A stretch of DNA of 48,648 bases from a virus, in the IMG/VR virus record IMGVR_UViG_3300042691_026214, positions 1 through 48,648 of that record; one strand, written 5' to 3'. Below, piece after piece: positions 1 to 7,801 of this stretch. How positions within the stretch are numbered: position 1 is the first letter of the stretch; every line of letters starts with the position of its first letter. The position numbers and the translations under genes were made by a program. A model generated the notes under the pieces. The model was not told the origin of the DNA. It saw only the letters and a program-made list of their open reading frames with translations, and did no database searches.

Positions 1-104
1 CGGCTGGCGAGTGTTTGGCGCGTCATGCCGACATAACGGATACACGGCTCGTCAGTCGCGGCTAGACCATAGACGGTGAAAGTGCCATTTCTTGAGACAG
101 CCAC
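1..104 (-). CDS. GIY-YIG homing-type endonuclease, N-terminal part (cut by window edge)
   Basis: Reading leftwards from a GTG at 104-102, behind the ribosome binding site GGAAGGG with a 6-base spacer, the frame gives an N-terminus with the spaced pair VYGL...RYVGMT, followed by LAS-R. This is the GIY...YIG signature of the GIY-YIG nuclease family, in which the two Tyr-containing strands and a following Arg form the catalytic core. The frame runs off the left edge. The natural continuation is the open frame that enters at the right edge (48648-48023), which has the C-terminal half of such a protein. Joining the edges directly puts the halves in different frames, so a few bases or a short stretch seem to be missing at the join. 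Confidence 0.7.
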   Translation of the reverse strand, partial: MAVSRNGTFTVYGLAATDEPCIRYVGMTRQTLAS

Positions 105-182
105 TTCGAACCCTTCCGTTCGTTTTGGTTAGGGCCTGGGGATGGTGTTGACGCACCACCCCGGCCCGATCAGTTCCCCATC

Positions 183-434
183 CTAGAACGAAATGACGAC
201 GTGTTCACCCTTTGAGTGGCACGCCGCGCAGATCAGTTGCTTCTGCCCCGACACCGGCTTGCCGTTGCTCCAGAACATGCCGATGCGGATTTGCAGCATC
301 GCGTTGCCCGAGCATCGGGGACAGCGGACCAGCTCAGTCGGCAGCGATGCCCGCAAGCGCCGTCTCGTCCGCTCCAGCGGCGTGTCGGGCGCTTGCGAGC
401 CCTCAATCACCGTGAAGGGCGTCTTCTTGGGCAC
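183..434 (-). CDS. Small Cys-pair (zinc-ribbon-like) protein between MuF and GIY-YIG nuclease
   Basis: An 83-residue protein whose C-terminal half carries two Cys pairs, CPRC (about residue 38) and CAAC (about residue 70), separated by about 28 residues. This spacing suits a zinc ribbon. The N-terminal third is basic (RTRRRLRASL). It starts 3 bases after the MuF-like head gene stops, so it is probably read in the same late transcript. A role in head assembly or DNA binding is possible, but nothing in the sequence decides this. A second Cys-pair protein lies on the other side of the MuF gene (1453-1668). Confidence 0.7.
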   Translation of the reverse strand: MPKKTPFTVIEGSQAPDTPLERTRRRLRASLPTELVRCPRCSGNAMLQIRIGMFWSNGKPVSGQKQLICAACHSKGEHVVISF

Positions 435-437
435 CCG

Positions 438-1451
438 CTATTCTAGGCCGGCCTTTCGGAAGGCGTCTAGGTCACGCTTGCGCAGCGCCTCGATGGTCAG
501 CGTCTGGCCTTTGCTGTCCACGAACCTGTCGACATCCAGCCCGCCACGCCTGAACAGCGCGCCGCGCGTCGGGCCTAGCAGATCGTCCTGCACTTCGGCG
601 TCCTGGCCCTTCAGCCACTCGCTGTAGCTCTTGGGCGTGAAGGGGGCCACGCCGGGGATAGCCGCCACCTTTGGTCGCATCACCGAGCGACAATTTGGAT
701 GCGCCGGCGGGCGCGGCCCGCTGTTGATCGGGTAGACCTTCTCCGAGCGCGCCTGGCACACCGAGGAGGTGCGCAGGTCGAGTGTCGACGTCCAGATGAC
801 GCCCAGAACGATATCGGCGTTGGCCTCGAACATCTGCTGTTGAGCGACGTTCGCCACATGCGTGACGGCTGTTCTCACAAGCGTCTCAGCGCGGCGTCGC
901 GTCGTTTCGAGAAGCCCGTCGCGGTACTGCATTGCCCGCGTGCCACGAAGCGCCCGCGTCATTTGGTCGATGGTTTGTCCCTCGACGATCCCCTGCTTGA
1001 TGACCTCTCGAACCCGCGCAACCGTTGCCCTCTCGGCGTCGATAAACCAGTCAGCCAACACTCGACCGGAGAAGGGTCGGGCGTTCGCAGCCGCGATCAC
1101 CTGTTCGAGCGTCGGCGCTCCGCTGAACACCCCCACCTGAACGACGGGCACACCGAGAAGGCGTTGCGCAAACTCGACCTCGTTTGCGGCGAGTTCGGCA
1201 AAGTCGGTAGTCAGCCGCCGCCTGATCTCTGCCCAGCCCGCGACCTGGATCGTCCTGACCTCGGCGAGAAGCTGTTCATCCCGCAGTCGCTGGAAAGCCG
1301 TCAGACCCGCATCGGCGAGGCGCGCGAGAACTGCCTTTTCCGTCCGGTTGATGACCGCCAGCGTGCGGCGCACGACCGCCGTGCTGTACCGGCTCAGGCC
1401 GATGCGGTGCGAGACCGCCAGATCGTGAACCTGCTCGGGCGTGAGGGCCAT
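438..1451 (-). CDS. Minor head protein, Mu gpF / SPP1 gp7-like (MuF domain)
   Basis: A 337-residue head morphogenesis protein. The C-terminal half has the MuF-type stretch: an Arg/Thr-rich helix (RTAVTHVAN), then a WTSTLDLRTSSVC segment, a gap, and the closing PPAHPNCRS motif at about residues 245-255. In the family a few copies of this protein sit inside the procapsid, bound to the portal, and are needed for head assembly or DNA delivery. The position just downstream of terminase and portal is the usual one. The start ATG at 1451 lies 1 base after the stop of the small gene upstream, which suggests coupled translation. Confidence 0.85.
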   Translation of the reverse strand: MALTPEQVHDLAVSHRIGLSRYSTAVVRRTLAVINRTEKAVLARLADAGLTAFQRLRDEQLLAEVRTIQVAGWAEIRRRLTTDFAELAANEVEFAQRLLGVPVVQVGVFSGAPTLEQVIAAANARPFSGRVLADWFIDAERATVARVREVIKQGIVEGQTIDQMTRALRGTRAMQYRDGLLETTRRRAETLVRTAVTHVANVAQQQMFEANADIVLGVIWTSTLDLRTSSVCQARSEKVYPINSGPRPPAHPNCRSVMRPKVAAIPGVAPFTPKSYSEWLKGQDAEVQDDLLGPTRGALFRRGGLDVDRFVDSKGQTLTIEALRKRDLDAFRKAGLE

Positions 1452-1452
1452 G

Positions 1453-1668
1453 TCAGGCCTCGTTACGCGCCGGGTCGTCGTCGTGAGCCCAACCCATGCG
1501 GCCCATGTGCTGACCGCACGCCGCGCACCGCATCAGCGGGAAGTCACCGGGACGGTCTTCGGTCAGCGTGTAGGTCTTGTTGTGGCAGACCCCGCAGGCA
1601 AGGAACGCCATCGTGTCCTCGGTCGCGTGCGGGCTCTTGAACGCCAGGTGGATGACGTTGTCGGTCAC
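1453..1668 (-). CDS. Small Cys-rich protein between portal and MuF
   Basis: A 71-residue protein with CGVC at about residues 25-28 and CAAC at about residues 48-51, then GQHM and a His near the C-terminus. Two CxxC pairs about 20 residues apart suggest a zinc-bound fold. The start overlaps the portal stop by 4 bases, and the MuF gene starts 1 base after this stop, so it is a fully embedded member of the packaging operon. Function unknown. Confidence 0.75.
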   Translation of the reverse strand: MTDNVIHLAFKSPHATEDTMAFLACGVCHNKTYTLTEDRPGDFPLMRCAACGQHMGRMGWAHDDDPARNEA

Positions 1669-3140
1669 GCTTCGGCCGCCTCGGGTTCGTCGACCTGCTC
1701 GGCCTCGTCCTCGGCCTCGCCCATTGTCCCCAGCCCGCCGCCCTCGGCCTCAAGCTGCTCGACGTGATCGGCGTAGGACTTCGTCGCCTCGATGACCTCG
1801 CCGCGCTGCAGGGCCTTGAACAGATCCTCAAGCGTGATGCCGCCCGCCTGCCATGCGGCGAGCAGCGCGGTCAGCTCTTGCGCCGACAGGCCCGCAGGGT
1901 TGATGTCCGGGTTCAGCCAGTACTCCAGCGGCGTCGCCTGCCCGTTGGCGTCCGCAACGGTTGTGCCGATGCCCGCCCACTCGGCGAGGAAGGTTAGGGC
2001 CCGCGTCAGGCAGTCGGACAGCGCGTTCGCCATGCCGACGACCACGGACGTCTCGCCAGCGCGCTGGATGCGGGCGGTCTCGGCGGCGACGGCGGCCTTG
2101 CTGTCTTCAAGCAACAGCCGGGCGCCCATCAGGGCCGCGTCCTTGCGCTTGGCGTCCAAGGCGAGGCGGATCTCCGACAGGCCCGCGCCCTTGAACTCCA
2201 TGAACTCCGCGCCGCCGTCGACGCTGACCTGCAGGCCCTCGGAGGAGCCCAGCTTGACCGTGCCGCCCGGCTCGATTTGCAGGCCCTTGAAAATCGGCGT
2301 CGGGTTGGCGGTCCAGAGCAGCGCCCATTGCAAGGCGGCGCTGTCGTTGAGGTGCGCGATGTTGATGTCGGCGATGTCGCGCAGCGGCGGGATGCCCGGG
2401 CGGGGCTCACCGTCACGCGGCGTCGAGAAGAAGATCGGCAGGCGCGACAGCCGGGCGCCGTTCATCCGGGGCTCGATGTCTTCGCCGTGCTGTTCCCAAG
2501 CGGCCGAGTCGACGGCCTTGGACTTTCGATAAATGCGCTGGCGGTACAGGCCCGCCTCGTCCAGATCGAGGACACGCACCTGCTCGACGGACACCAGCTT
2601 CCATTCGTCGACCGGATCCGGCTCCTCGACGCTTTCCAGCAGGCGGACGTGGGCCAGGTAGCGGCCATCGCCCTCGCCGTTGAACCTGGCCGCAAGGATG
2701 TGGTCGCCGCCGTACATGGTCAGGAACGGGCGGATGCCGCGATCCTCGGCCACGAGCTTGGTCATGCCGGTCGGCGTCTCAGGGTAGTCGACCAGCACCG
2801 CGACATTGTGCGTCTGGAGGATGGCGTCGAAGGCCTGCTCGGCGAAGCGGTCGACGTCCTGACCCGTGCGGGTGATGTCCTTGCAGATCGGGTCCAGCGC
2901 CGCCGGCAGGTTCCGGGTCGGCGTCTTGGCGAACACCAGGCCGCCCATGCCCTCGGACGTGCGGGCGACCAGGGGCAGGAAGTAGGCGCCTTGGCGATAG
3001 GCGACCGTCTTGGCTTCGTCAAAGCCCGGCAGGACCCGGATGTACGGCAGCGCCTTCTCGCGCCCCCGCATCAGGCTCACGACCTTTGCGCGGTCCTCGG
3101 CGTACTCCTGCCACGCGGCGTCGGCGTCGCGAACGCTCAT
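1665..3140 (-). CDS. Portal protein (DUF4055-type)
   Basis: A 491-residue portal: the dodecameric ring at the unique head vertex through which DNA enters and leaves and to which terminase and tail dock. The N-terminus (a long helix, then the RVLPGFDEAKT and GMGGLVFAKTP segments) matches my memory of the DUF4055 portal family found in phages with P22-like coats. The C-terminus is acidic and rich in Glu and Ala. It lies 15 bases downstream of the large terminase gene and upstream of MuF, the canonical order. The start ATG at 3140 has the ribosome binding site AAGGAG 7 bases upstream. Confidence 0.85.
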   Translation of the reverse strand: MSVRDADAAWQEYAEDRAKVVSLMRGREKALPYIRVLPGFDEAKTVAYRQGAYFLPLVARTSEGMGGLVFAKTPTRNLPAALDPICKDITRTGQDVDRFAEQAFDAILQTHNVAVLVDYPETPTGMTKLVAEDRGIRPFLTMYGGDHILAARFNGEGDGRYLAHVRLLESVEEPDPVDEWKLVSVEQVRVLDLDEAGLYRQRIYRKSKAVDSAAWEQHGEDIEPRMNGARLSRLPIFFSTPRDGEPRPGIPPLRDIADINIAHLNDSAALQWALLWTANPTPIFKGLQIEPGGTVKLGSSEGLQVSVDGGAEFMEFKGAGLSEIRLALDAKRKDAALMGARLLLEDSKAAVAAETARIQRAGETSVVVGMANALSDCLTRALTFLAEWAGIGTTVADANGQATPLEYWLNPDINPAGLSAQELTALLAAWQAGGITLEDLFKALQRGEVIEATKSYADHVEQLEAEGGGLGTMGEAEDEAEQVDEPEAAEA

Positions 3141-3155
3141 GTGCGACTCCTTGGG

Positions 3156-4502
3156 TTAGCCGAAGGCGATTTTCACGCGCTGGGCGGGTGCGGGCCCGAG
3201 CGAGAGTTCAGTCAGGGCCCAAACGAGGGCGTCGGCGCGGTCGGGCGATCCTTCGCCGAGATAGCCGTCAGCCGTCATGGCGCAGAGCTGGTCTTCGAGG
3301 TCGGTCATGCCGGCGACGTGCTTGACCCGGCCCTGCTCGTAGAGGGCGGCGATGGGCTCGGCTCGGATCACCTTGCCGCGAGAGGCGGTGACTTCCTTGT
3401 AGGCGACGCGCTGATCGACCGTGCGGATGACGTGCTCAACCATGGCGCCGCCGAAGTTGCGCTCGGCGACGATGCGGTCGGCCTTGAACTCGCGATAGGC
3501 CTCGACCGCGCGCCGGCCCCAGCCATCAGGCGAGAGCTTGCACGTCCGGTCGGCGAGAATGTAGCCGACGCCGTCCACGCCTTGGCCTGCAACCACGATG
3601 CCGACGCTGTCCCCGTCGTCGGACTGGCCACGCGTGCCGCTGGGGTCGACGGCTACGACCACGCGGCGCATGTCCGGCAGCGTCACGCCCGCTTTTGCGG
3701 CGTCGATCATGTCGCGGGTCCAGAGCGCGCCCGGAACGTCGTCCAGCATCTCGCCGAGCAGTTCCTGCCGGCCGAGGCGCGTGCCCTCGTAGCGGGTGAC
3801 GATCTTGTCAAGGAACGAGGCGGCAAGGTTGGCCCGGTTGGCGTAGGTAGATCCGCGCGTGATGACCGTGTTCGGGCTGGCCATGATCTGGCGCAGCAAC
3901 GGGATAGGGCGGGGCGTAGTCGTGACCATGACCTGCGGCGCCGTGCCGAGGCGAAGGCCGAACATGGCCATGTCCCACGCCTCTTGGGCATAGTTCCAGG
4001 CGCCGACCTCATCGGTCCACGCAGCGTCATGCTGCGGGCCGCGAAGGCGCTCGGGCTCGTCGGCGCTGTACGTGGTCGCCACCGCCCCGTTCGCCCAAGT
4101 CAGGCGGCGCTTCGAGGGCTCGTAGATCGGGCGGCCGGTCGGGTTTCCCTTGTGGTCCTTGTCCCTGGCCCAGCAGACCGACAGGACGCCGCTGTCGCCC
4201 TCGACCATGACGTCGCGAGCATCGCCGGCGGTCGGGGCGATCAGGGCGATGCGACTGCATCCGGCCTTGACCTTCTCCCGAACCCACTCGGCCCCGGAGC
4301 GTGTCTTTCCGGCGCCGCGACCCGCAATATAGGCCCAGACCTGCCAATCGCCATCGGGGGCGACCTGTTCTGGTCGGGCGGTAAAGCGCCAGTCGTAGAG
4401 AAGCTGTTCGGCCTCAGCCTCAGTGAGGCTTGCCAGCGCCTTCGTCAGCAGCGCGGGCGGGAGCGTGGCCAGCGACGATACGTGCAAGCCGCTCGCGGGC
4501 AT
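3156..4502 (-). CDS. terL: Terminase large subunit (packaging ATPase and nuclease)
   Basis: A 448-residue motor protein that pumps DNA into the procapsid and cuts concatemers. Walker A is GRGAGKTRSG at about residues 61-70. The Walker B-like segment is AAWTDEVGAW. The C-terminal RNase H-type nuclease shows VVVAVDPSGT (first catalytic Asp) and a closing DRADALVWALTEL (last Asp). The length is normal for the family. Its start ATG at 4502 has GAGGT about 8 bases upstream and lies inside the small-subunit gene, an 83-base out-of-frame overlap that probably couples their synthesis. Confidence 0.95.
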   Translation of the reverse strand: MPASGLHVSSLATLPPALLTKALASLTEAEAEQLLYDWRFTARPEQVAPDGDWQVWAYIAGRGAGKTRSGAEWVREKVKAGCSRIALIAPTAGDARDVMVEGDSGVLSVCWARDKDHKGNPTGRPIYEPSKRRLTWANGAVATTYSADEPERLRGPQHDAAWTDEVGAWNYAQEAWDMAMFGLRLGTAPQVMVTTTPRPIPLLRQIMASPNTVITRGSTYANRANLAASFLDKIVTRYEGTRLGRQELLGEMLDDVPGALWTRDMIDAAKAGVTLPDMRRVVVAVDPSGTRGQSDDGDSVGIVVAGQGVDGVGYILADRTCKLSPDGWGRRAVEAYREFKADRIVAERNFGGAMVEHVIRTVDQRVAYKEVTASRGKVIRAEPIAALYEQGRVKHVAGMTDLEDQLCAMTADGYLGEGSPDRADALVWALTELSLGPAPAQRVKIAFG

Positions 4503-4857
4503 CTGTTACCTCGACCTCTGACCTCACTTCCGCTTTGTCGACCACCAAGCCGAGCAGCTTGGCCTTGCCCATGGTCGCGGCAACCGCCGAACCTGACTGC
4601 GGTGTCGCTGCGGTGAGAGCCGCCTGTCTGGCCTCTTCCAGCTCGTCGATAATGTCGGCGAGGGTCAATTCAGCCCGGACGGCGCCGCGCTCTTGGATTG
4701 CGGCCAGCCGCGCACAAATGTTTACATCGGCAGCCAGGCGGGCGGCTGCGCTGCGGCTCGGCTTGTATCCGGCTGCGACGTAAGCCTCTGACTGACTGAG
4801 ACCCTTCGCAAGCTCTTGGGCAAACCGTTCGTGCTTGGCGTTCTTCAGCGCCGCCAT
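4420..4857 (-). CDS. terS: Terminase small subunit
   Basis: A 145-residue protein with the hallmark N-terminus of phage small terminases: a helix ERFAQELAKGLSQSEAYVAAGY that forms a helix-turn-helix, followed by a coiled region and a C-terminal segment (DKAEVRSEVEV) typical of the terminase_2/XtmA type. The subunit recognises the packaging start (pac or cos) and stimulates the large-subunit ATPase. It directly precedes and overlaps terL. The recognition site often lies in or next to this gene; the 124-base gap upstream, with the inverted repeat GTTAG/CTAAC at about 4871-4887, is a candidate. Confidence 0.85.
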   Translation of the reverse strand: MAALKNAKHERFAQELAKGLSQSEAYVAAGYKPSRSAAARLAADVNICARLAAIQERGAVRAELTLADIIDELEEARQAALTAATPQSGSAVAATMGKAKLLGLVVDKAEVRSEVEVTDARERLARIVAGHAPARAADEGAGKPH

Positions 4858-4981
4858 CGTGCCCTCGTGGTTAGCCCCGGACTAACGCCCTTTTCCCGCC
4901 GGCATGACCCCGCGCACGGGTGGCAGGGGGTCGGGTGACGGCCTGGTCCGGGGTTGGCAGGCCGAGGGAACGCGCGGGGTG

Positions 4982-5173
4982 TCAGGCAGCCGTGGCTTCG
5001 GCTTCGATGTCGTCGATGATGAACCGCGCCTCAGTCGCCCCGAGGTCGGCGACGACGAAACGCAGGATGTCGGCGTGCGTATGGGCGTCGGTTATGACGT
5101 GAGCGCCCCCGTCGCCAGCTGTGAAGGTCTGGCCCTCCGCCAGCTTGACCAGCGGCGTCTTGATTTCGCCCAT
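4982..5173 (-). CDS. Small acidic hypothetical protein upstream of terminase
   Basis: A 63-residue acidic protein (motifs KLAEGQTFTAG, ITDAHTHADIL, ATEARFIIDDIEAEATAA). The strands-and-turns pattern suggests a small beta-rich domain. I do not recognise the family. It stands alone between the T5orf172-type gene and the terminase genes, 124 bases upstream of terS, at the border of early and late genes. The ATG at 5173 has AGATCCCTC upstream, a weak ribosome binding site. Confidence 0.6.
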   Translation of the reverse strand: MGEIKTPLVKLAEGQTFTAGDGGAHVITDAHTHADILRFVVADLGATEARFIIDDIEAEATAA

Positions 5174-5266
5174 GAGGGATCTCGATGTTGTGGGTGTGCC
5201 GCCCCGCTAAACCCCAGCCAGCCATTGCCGCAGCGCCGCGCATGGAGGGGTTTCAGAAACGACGAA

Positions 5267-5291
5267 GCCCCGCGCGGTGGTCCGCCGGGGC
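5267..5291 (-). terminator. Possible terminator hairpin between early and packaging genes
   Basis: GCCCCG at 5267-5272 pairs with CGGGGC at 5286-5291 around a GC-rich loop that can pair further. Flanking bases give only short T runs (CTTCGTCGTTT leftwards, CCTTTG rightwards). It lies in the 173-base gap between 5173 and 5347, where early transcription from the right may stop or be subject to antitermination before terminase. Weak as a classical terminator. Confidence 0.4.
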
Positions 5292-5346
5292 CTTTGAGGC
5301 GCAGAACGCCGATGTGGCGATCTGTACGATCAGTTTTCTGGAAAAG

Positions 5347-6003
5347 TCAAGCCTGCCATCTCGGCTCCTCGATCAGCGCGTCGGCCCCGGCAATGACCGG
5401 CCTCCCGTTTCTGGCATACAGCGCGGCCATTTCATTGATCGCGGCGACCAGGATCTTCTCGATCCGAGACGGCGGCACCCCCGCCTTGGCGGCGACGCTT
5501 TCGATCGATGCGCGCTCCATGACGACCCGGTGGAAAAGCGCGAAGGCGCCGTATCCGCCGCCGGCCTCCAGTGCGCGCTCGTAGGGCGCCCGGTGGGAAC
5601 TGGACGTGGGCGAAGACCTGATCGACCGATAGAAGTTCACCGCCGAGTCGGCCCACGGGTGCAGCGAGTGCATGGTCGCCAGTCTGAGAACGACCTTGGA
5701 GGGTTGCTTCAGCGCCTCCATGCGCTCACTCACCGTCAGCCTCAGCGCCGCAAGAACCGCCTCGGCCGCCGCCTCATGGTGCACGTTGAACCACTCACCG
5801 CGCCGATGATGCTCGGCCAGCAGCAGGTGAGCGCGCGCCTCAATCGTTGGCGCCAGGCTGAACTCGGATCGGTAGACCCTGTGAACCGTCAGCGGGTCGG
5901 GGCATCCGGTCTGCAAAGACGAGAGGCGCTTGGCCATGTTGTCGGCGATGCCGATCTTCACCGGGTTATCGCCAACGCCAACGATGTAAATCAGTCGATC
6001 CAT
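5347..6003 (-). CDS. T5orf172/GIY-YIG-fold domain protein
   Basis: A 218-residue protein. Residues 1-90 hold a T5orf172-type GIY-YIG domain: LIYIVGVGDNPVKIGIAD, then KRLSSLQTGCPDPL, a conserved Glu (TIEARAH) and the closing RRGEWFNVH. These match the YI..G...PVKIG / RL..LQ..P / E...H / GEWF pattern of that family. The remaining 120 residues are helical and include an HTH-like stretch (SIESVAAKAGVPPSRIEKI). The N-terminal half suggests a nuclease or DNA-binding role. It follows the gene at 6006-6806 with a 2-base gap. Confidence 0.75.
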   Translation of the reverse strand: MDRLIYIVGVGDNPVKIGIADNMAKRLSSLQTGCPDPLTVHRVYRSEFSLAPTIEARAHLLLAEHHRRGEWFNVHHEAAAEAVLAALRLTVSERMEALKQPSKVVLRLATMHSLHPWADSAVNFYRSIRSSPTSSSHRAPYERALEAGGGYGAFALFHRVVMERASIESVAAKAGVPPSRIEKILVAAINEMAALYARNGRPVIAGADALIEEPRWQA

Positions 6004-6005
6004 TC

Positions 6006-6806
6006 TCAGAGAATACCATAGTATTCAACGAGAAGGTCCAGAGCGACGATCAGGACCGCCTCGTTTTTAGCTGCCTGTGCTTCATCGTTGCTGATTTGTC
6101 GGATGCGCTTTCCATCTCCGACGACGACGTCGCACAGAGCGATCATGCCGACGTGGCCTCGCAGCCCCTTCGCGCGGGCGCTCGTCAGGCGGCGCTGCGC
6201 CTCAGACCGCCTGATGTGCGCGCCGTCGCCGCCCCCTGCCCCGCCGCCAGCGACCGCGTCCCGGAAGCCGCCCGGCAGCGAGACCTCGCTGGCCACGGAA
6301 TAGTCGGTCGCATACCGCTCCGCTGCCTGGTGCTGATAGCTGTCGAGCTTGTTCTTGAGCAACAGCCAGTCGACCCCTGACACCCGGCGCGCGGGCGATC
6401 TGGATGGACCGACGCGCGGCGCAATCTCAACGATCTCGCCGCGCAAGGCGGCCAGCTTCGCCGTCTCCACGGTGGCGTTGTCCGCCCATGCCGCGTCGAC
6501 TCTCGCCTTTTGTGCGGAAGCGGCCTGACGCTCTAGCGCCGCCGCCTCTCGGCGCAGGGCGGCCACCTCGCGCCGATTCCTGCGGTGCGACACCCGCTCC
6601 AGAAGGTTTGCCTTCTCCCGAGCCTTGCGGGCCTTGGCGAACATCCGCCCCGCGATCACGCCGAGGGGTGGGCTTTCGTCGGCCGGCGCGTGCGGAAGCA
6701 GGCTGGTTACGATGTGCTCGAAGATCTCGCTCCCCAGCATCCTCGCAATCGCGACCAGTCCGGCCGCCGCGTCGTCAGCCCTGCTCCTGGTGTTCAGGTC
6801 GTTCAT
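6006..6806 (-). CDS. Helical protein, possibly DUF6456-like
   Basis: The start is taken as ATG 6806, which forms an ATGA overlap with the stop of the DUF1376 gene; the open frame extends further upstream but only inside that gene. The 266-residue product has a long basic coiled segment (about residues 60-115, rich in Arg, Ala and Glu) and a C-terminal domain with QAAERYATDY, a GGG-rich linker, RRLTSARAKGLRGHVGMIALCDVVV and a hydrophobic end. The C-terminal part resembles, from memory, DUF6456 proteins of alphaproteobacteria and their phages. A regulatory or late-switch role is only a guess from its place at the end of the early operon. Confidence 0.65.
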   Translation of the reverse strand: MNDLNTRSRADDAAAGLVAIARMLGSEIFEHIVTSLLPHAPADESPPLGVIAGRMFAKARKAREKANLLERVSHRRNRREVAALRREAAALERQAASAQKARVDAAWADNATVETAKLAALRGEIVEIAPRVGPSRSPARRVSGVDWLLLKNKLDSYQHQAAERYATDYSVASEVSLPGGFRDAVAGGGAGGGDGAHIRRSEAQRRLTSARAKGLRGHVGMIALCDVVVGDGKRIRQISNDEAQAAKNEAVLIVALDLLVEYYGIL

Positions 6807-7801
6807 GCCGCCACTCCCTCGCTCACCACGATCTTGACCTTCAGCCGGTCGAGCACCGGGCCGACCTCCTGCCGCAGCTTCCCGGCCATGAAGCTGTTGC
6901 GGACCACCAGCGCCCGGTCCTCGGCTCGCCAGACCGACGGGTCGACGTAGCCCCGGGCCACGTCCTCGCCGGCCGCGTCGACAACGGCGGCGCGCAGCTG
7001 CCAGGGGCCGGACCATGCGGCGGGCGGCAGGGCGCGCTTCGGCTCCTCGATGAACGTCTGCCAGCGATCGGCCTCGATCAGCCGGTGGACCCCCTTGGCC
7101 ATGTCGCCGGAGTAGGTCGCCGAGGCGTAGGCCGCCGCCAGACCGGCCAGAACCGCCGACGGGTCATGGCCACGCCGCATCGCCGCCACCAGCGCCCGCT
7201 CCAGGTCCTTCCGGCTGGATCGCTCCCGGCCCAGCTTCGGTGTGATTTCCCAGATCGCGTCCAGCTCGGCCTTGGTCGGGGTGAACCTGGGCTTGGCGGG
7301 GCTCGGTCCTTCATCGGCGATCAGCTCGGGCTGCGTCGGCATCGGCTTGGCCGATCCGACAAAGGTAGCGATAGCTACCTCCTCACTATGGTTCTGGTTC
7401 TGGTTCTGGTTGGTTGGATTTTCGTTGAACCGTTTTTCAACGTCCGTTGGAGCTTGTCCGTTGTTTTTATTCGCCCTTTTCGCGGCACTCGCTTTTCCCG
7501 CCGATTTTGACCCCTTCACGACGCCTTGATACTTGGCGATCTCCTTCGAGGCTCGTTTCTGCGTGATCGAGCCCCCGCTGACCTTGAAGAACTCCATCAC
7601 CACGGGGGCGATACCCTCCCATTCAGCGGCGGTGCACTTGGTGATCCTGGCCAGCTTTGCGGGGTCTCGCGGCAACTTCCCGCCGGCGCGCCACAGGGCC
7701 ATCAGCAGCAACAGATAGGCGCCGTGCTCGTCCCGGGTCAGGTGCGTCGTGTCCGCCAGATAGTCGGCGATGTAGAGCTTCATGTACGGGGGGGCGCTCA
7801 T
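6803..7801 (-). CDS. DUF1376 (YdaU-like) replication-region protein
   Basis: A 332-residue protein. Residues 1-95 match the DUF1376 pattern: PYMKLYIADYLADTTHLTRDEHGAYLLLLMALWRAGG followed by a winged-helix-like core. A low-complexity Asn/Gln linker (about residues 125-142, NPTNQNQNQN) separates it from a basic helical C-terminal domain. Phage DUF1376 proteins usually sit beside a replicative helicase and are thought to act as replication initiators or loaders. Here DnaB lies two genes upstream, which supports that reading. The start overlaps the PAPS-reductase-like gene by 4 bases. Confidence 0.75.
   Translation of the reverse strand: MSAPPYMKLYIADYLADTTHLTRDEHGAYLLLLMALWRAGGKLPRDPAKLARITKCTAAEWEGIAPVVMEFFKVSGGSITQKRASKEIAKYQGVVKGSKSAGKASAAKRANKNNGQAPTDVEKRFNENPTNQNQNQNHSEEVAIATFVGSAKPMPTQPELIADEGPSPAKPRFTPTKAELDAIWEITPKLGRERSSRKDLERALVAAMRRGHDPSAVLAGLAAAYASATYSGDMAKGVHRLIEADRWQTFIEEPKRALPPAAWSGPWQLRAAVVDAAGEDVARGYVDPSVWRAEDRALVVRNSFMAGKLRQEVGPVLDRLKVKIVVSEGVAA

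Noticed and set aside
2277-4616. Plus-strand open frame of 779 codons
   Set aside because: It is antisense to terL and portal, whose families and motifs are clear; high GC keeps the opposite frame open.
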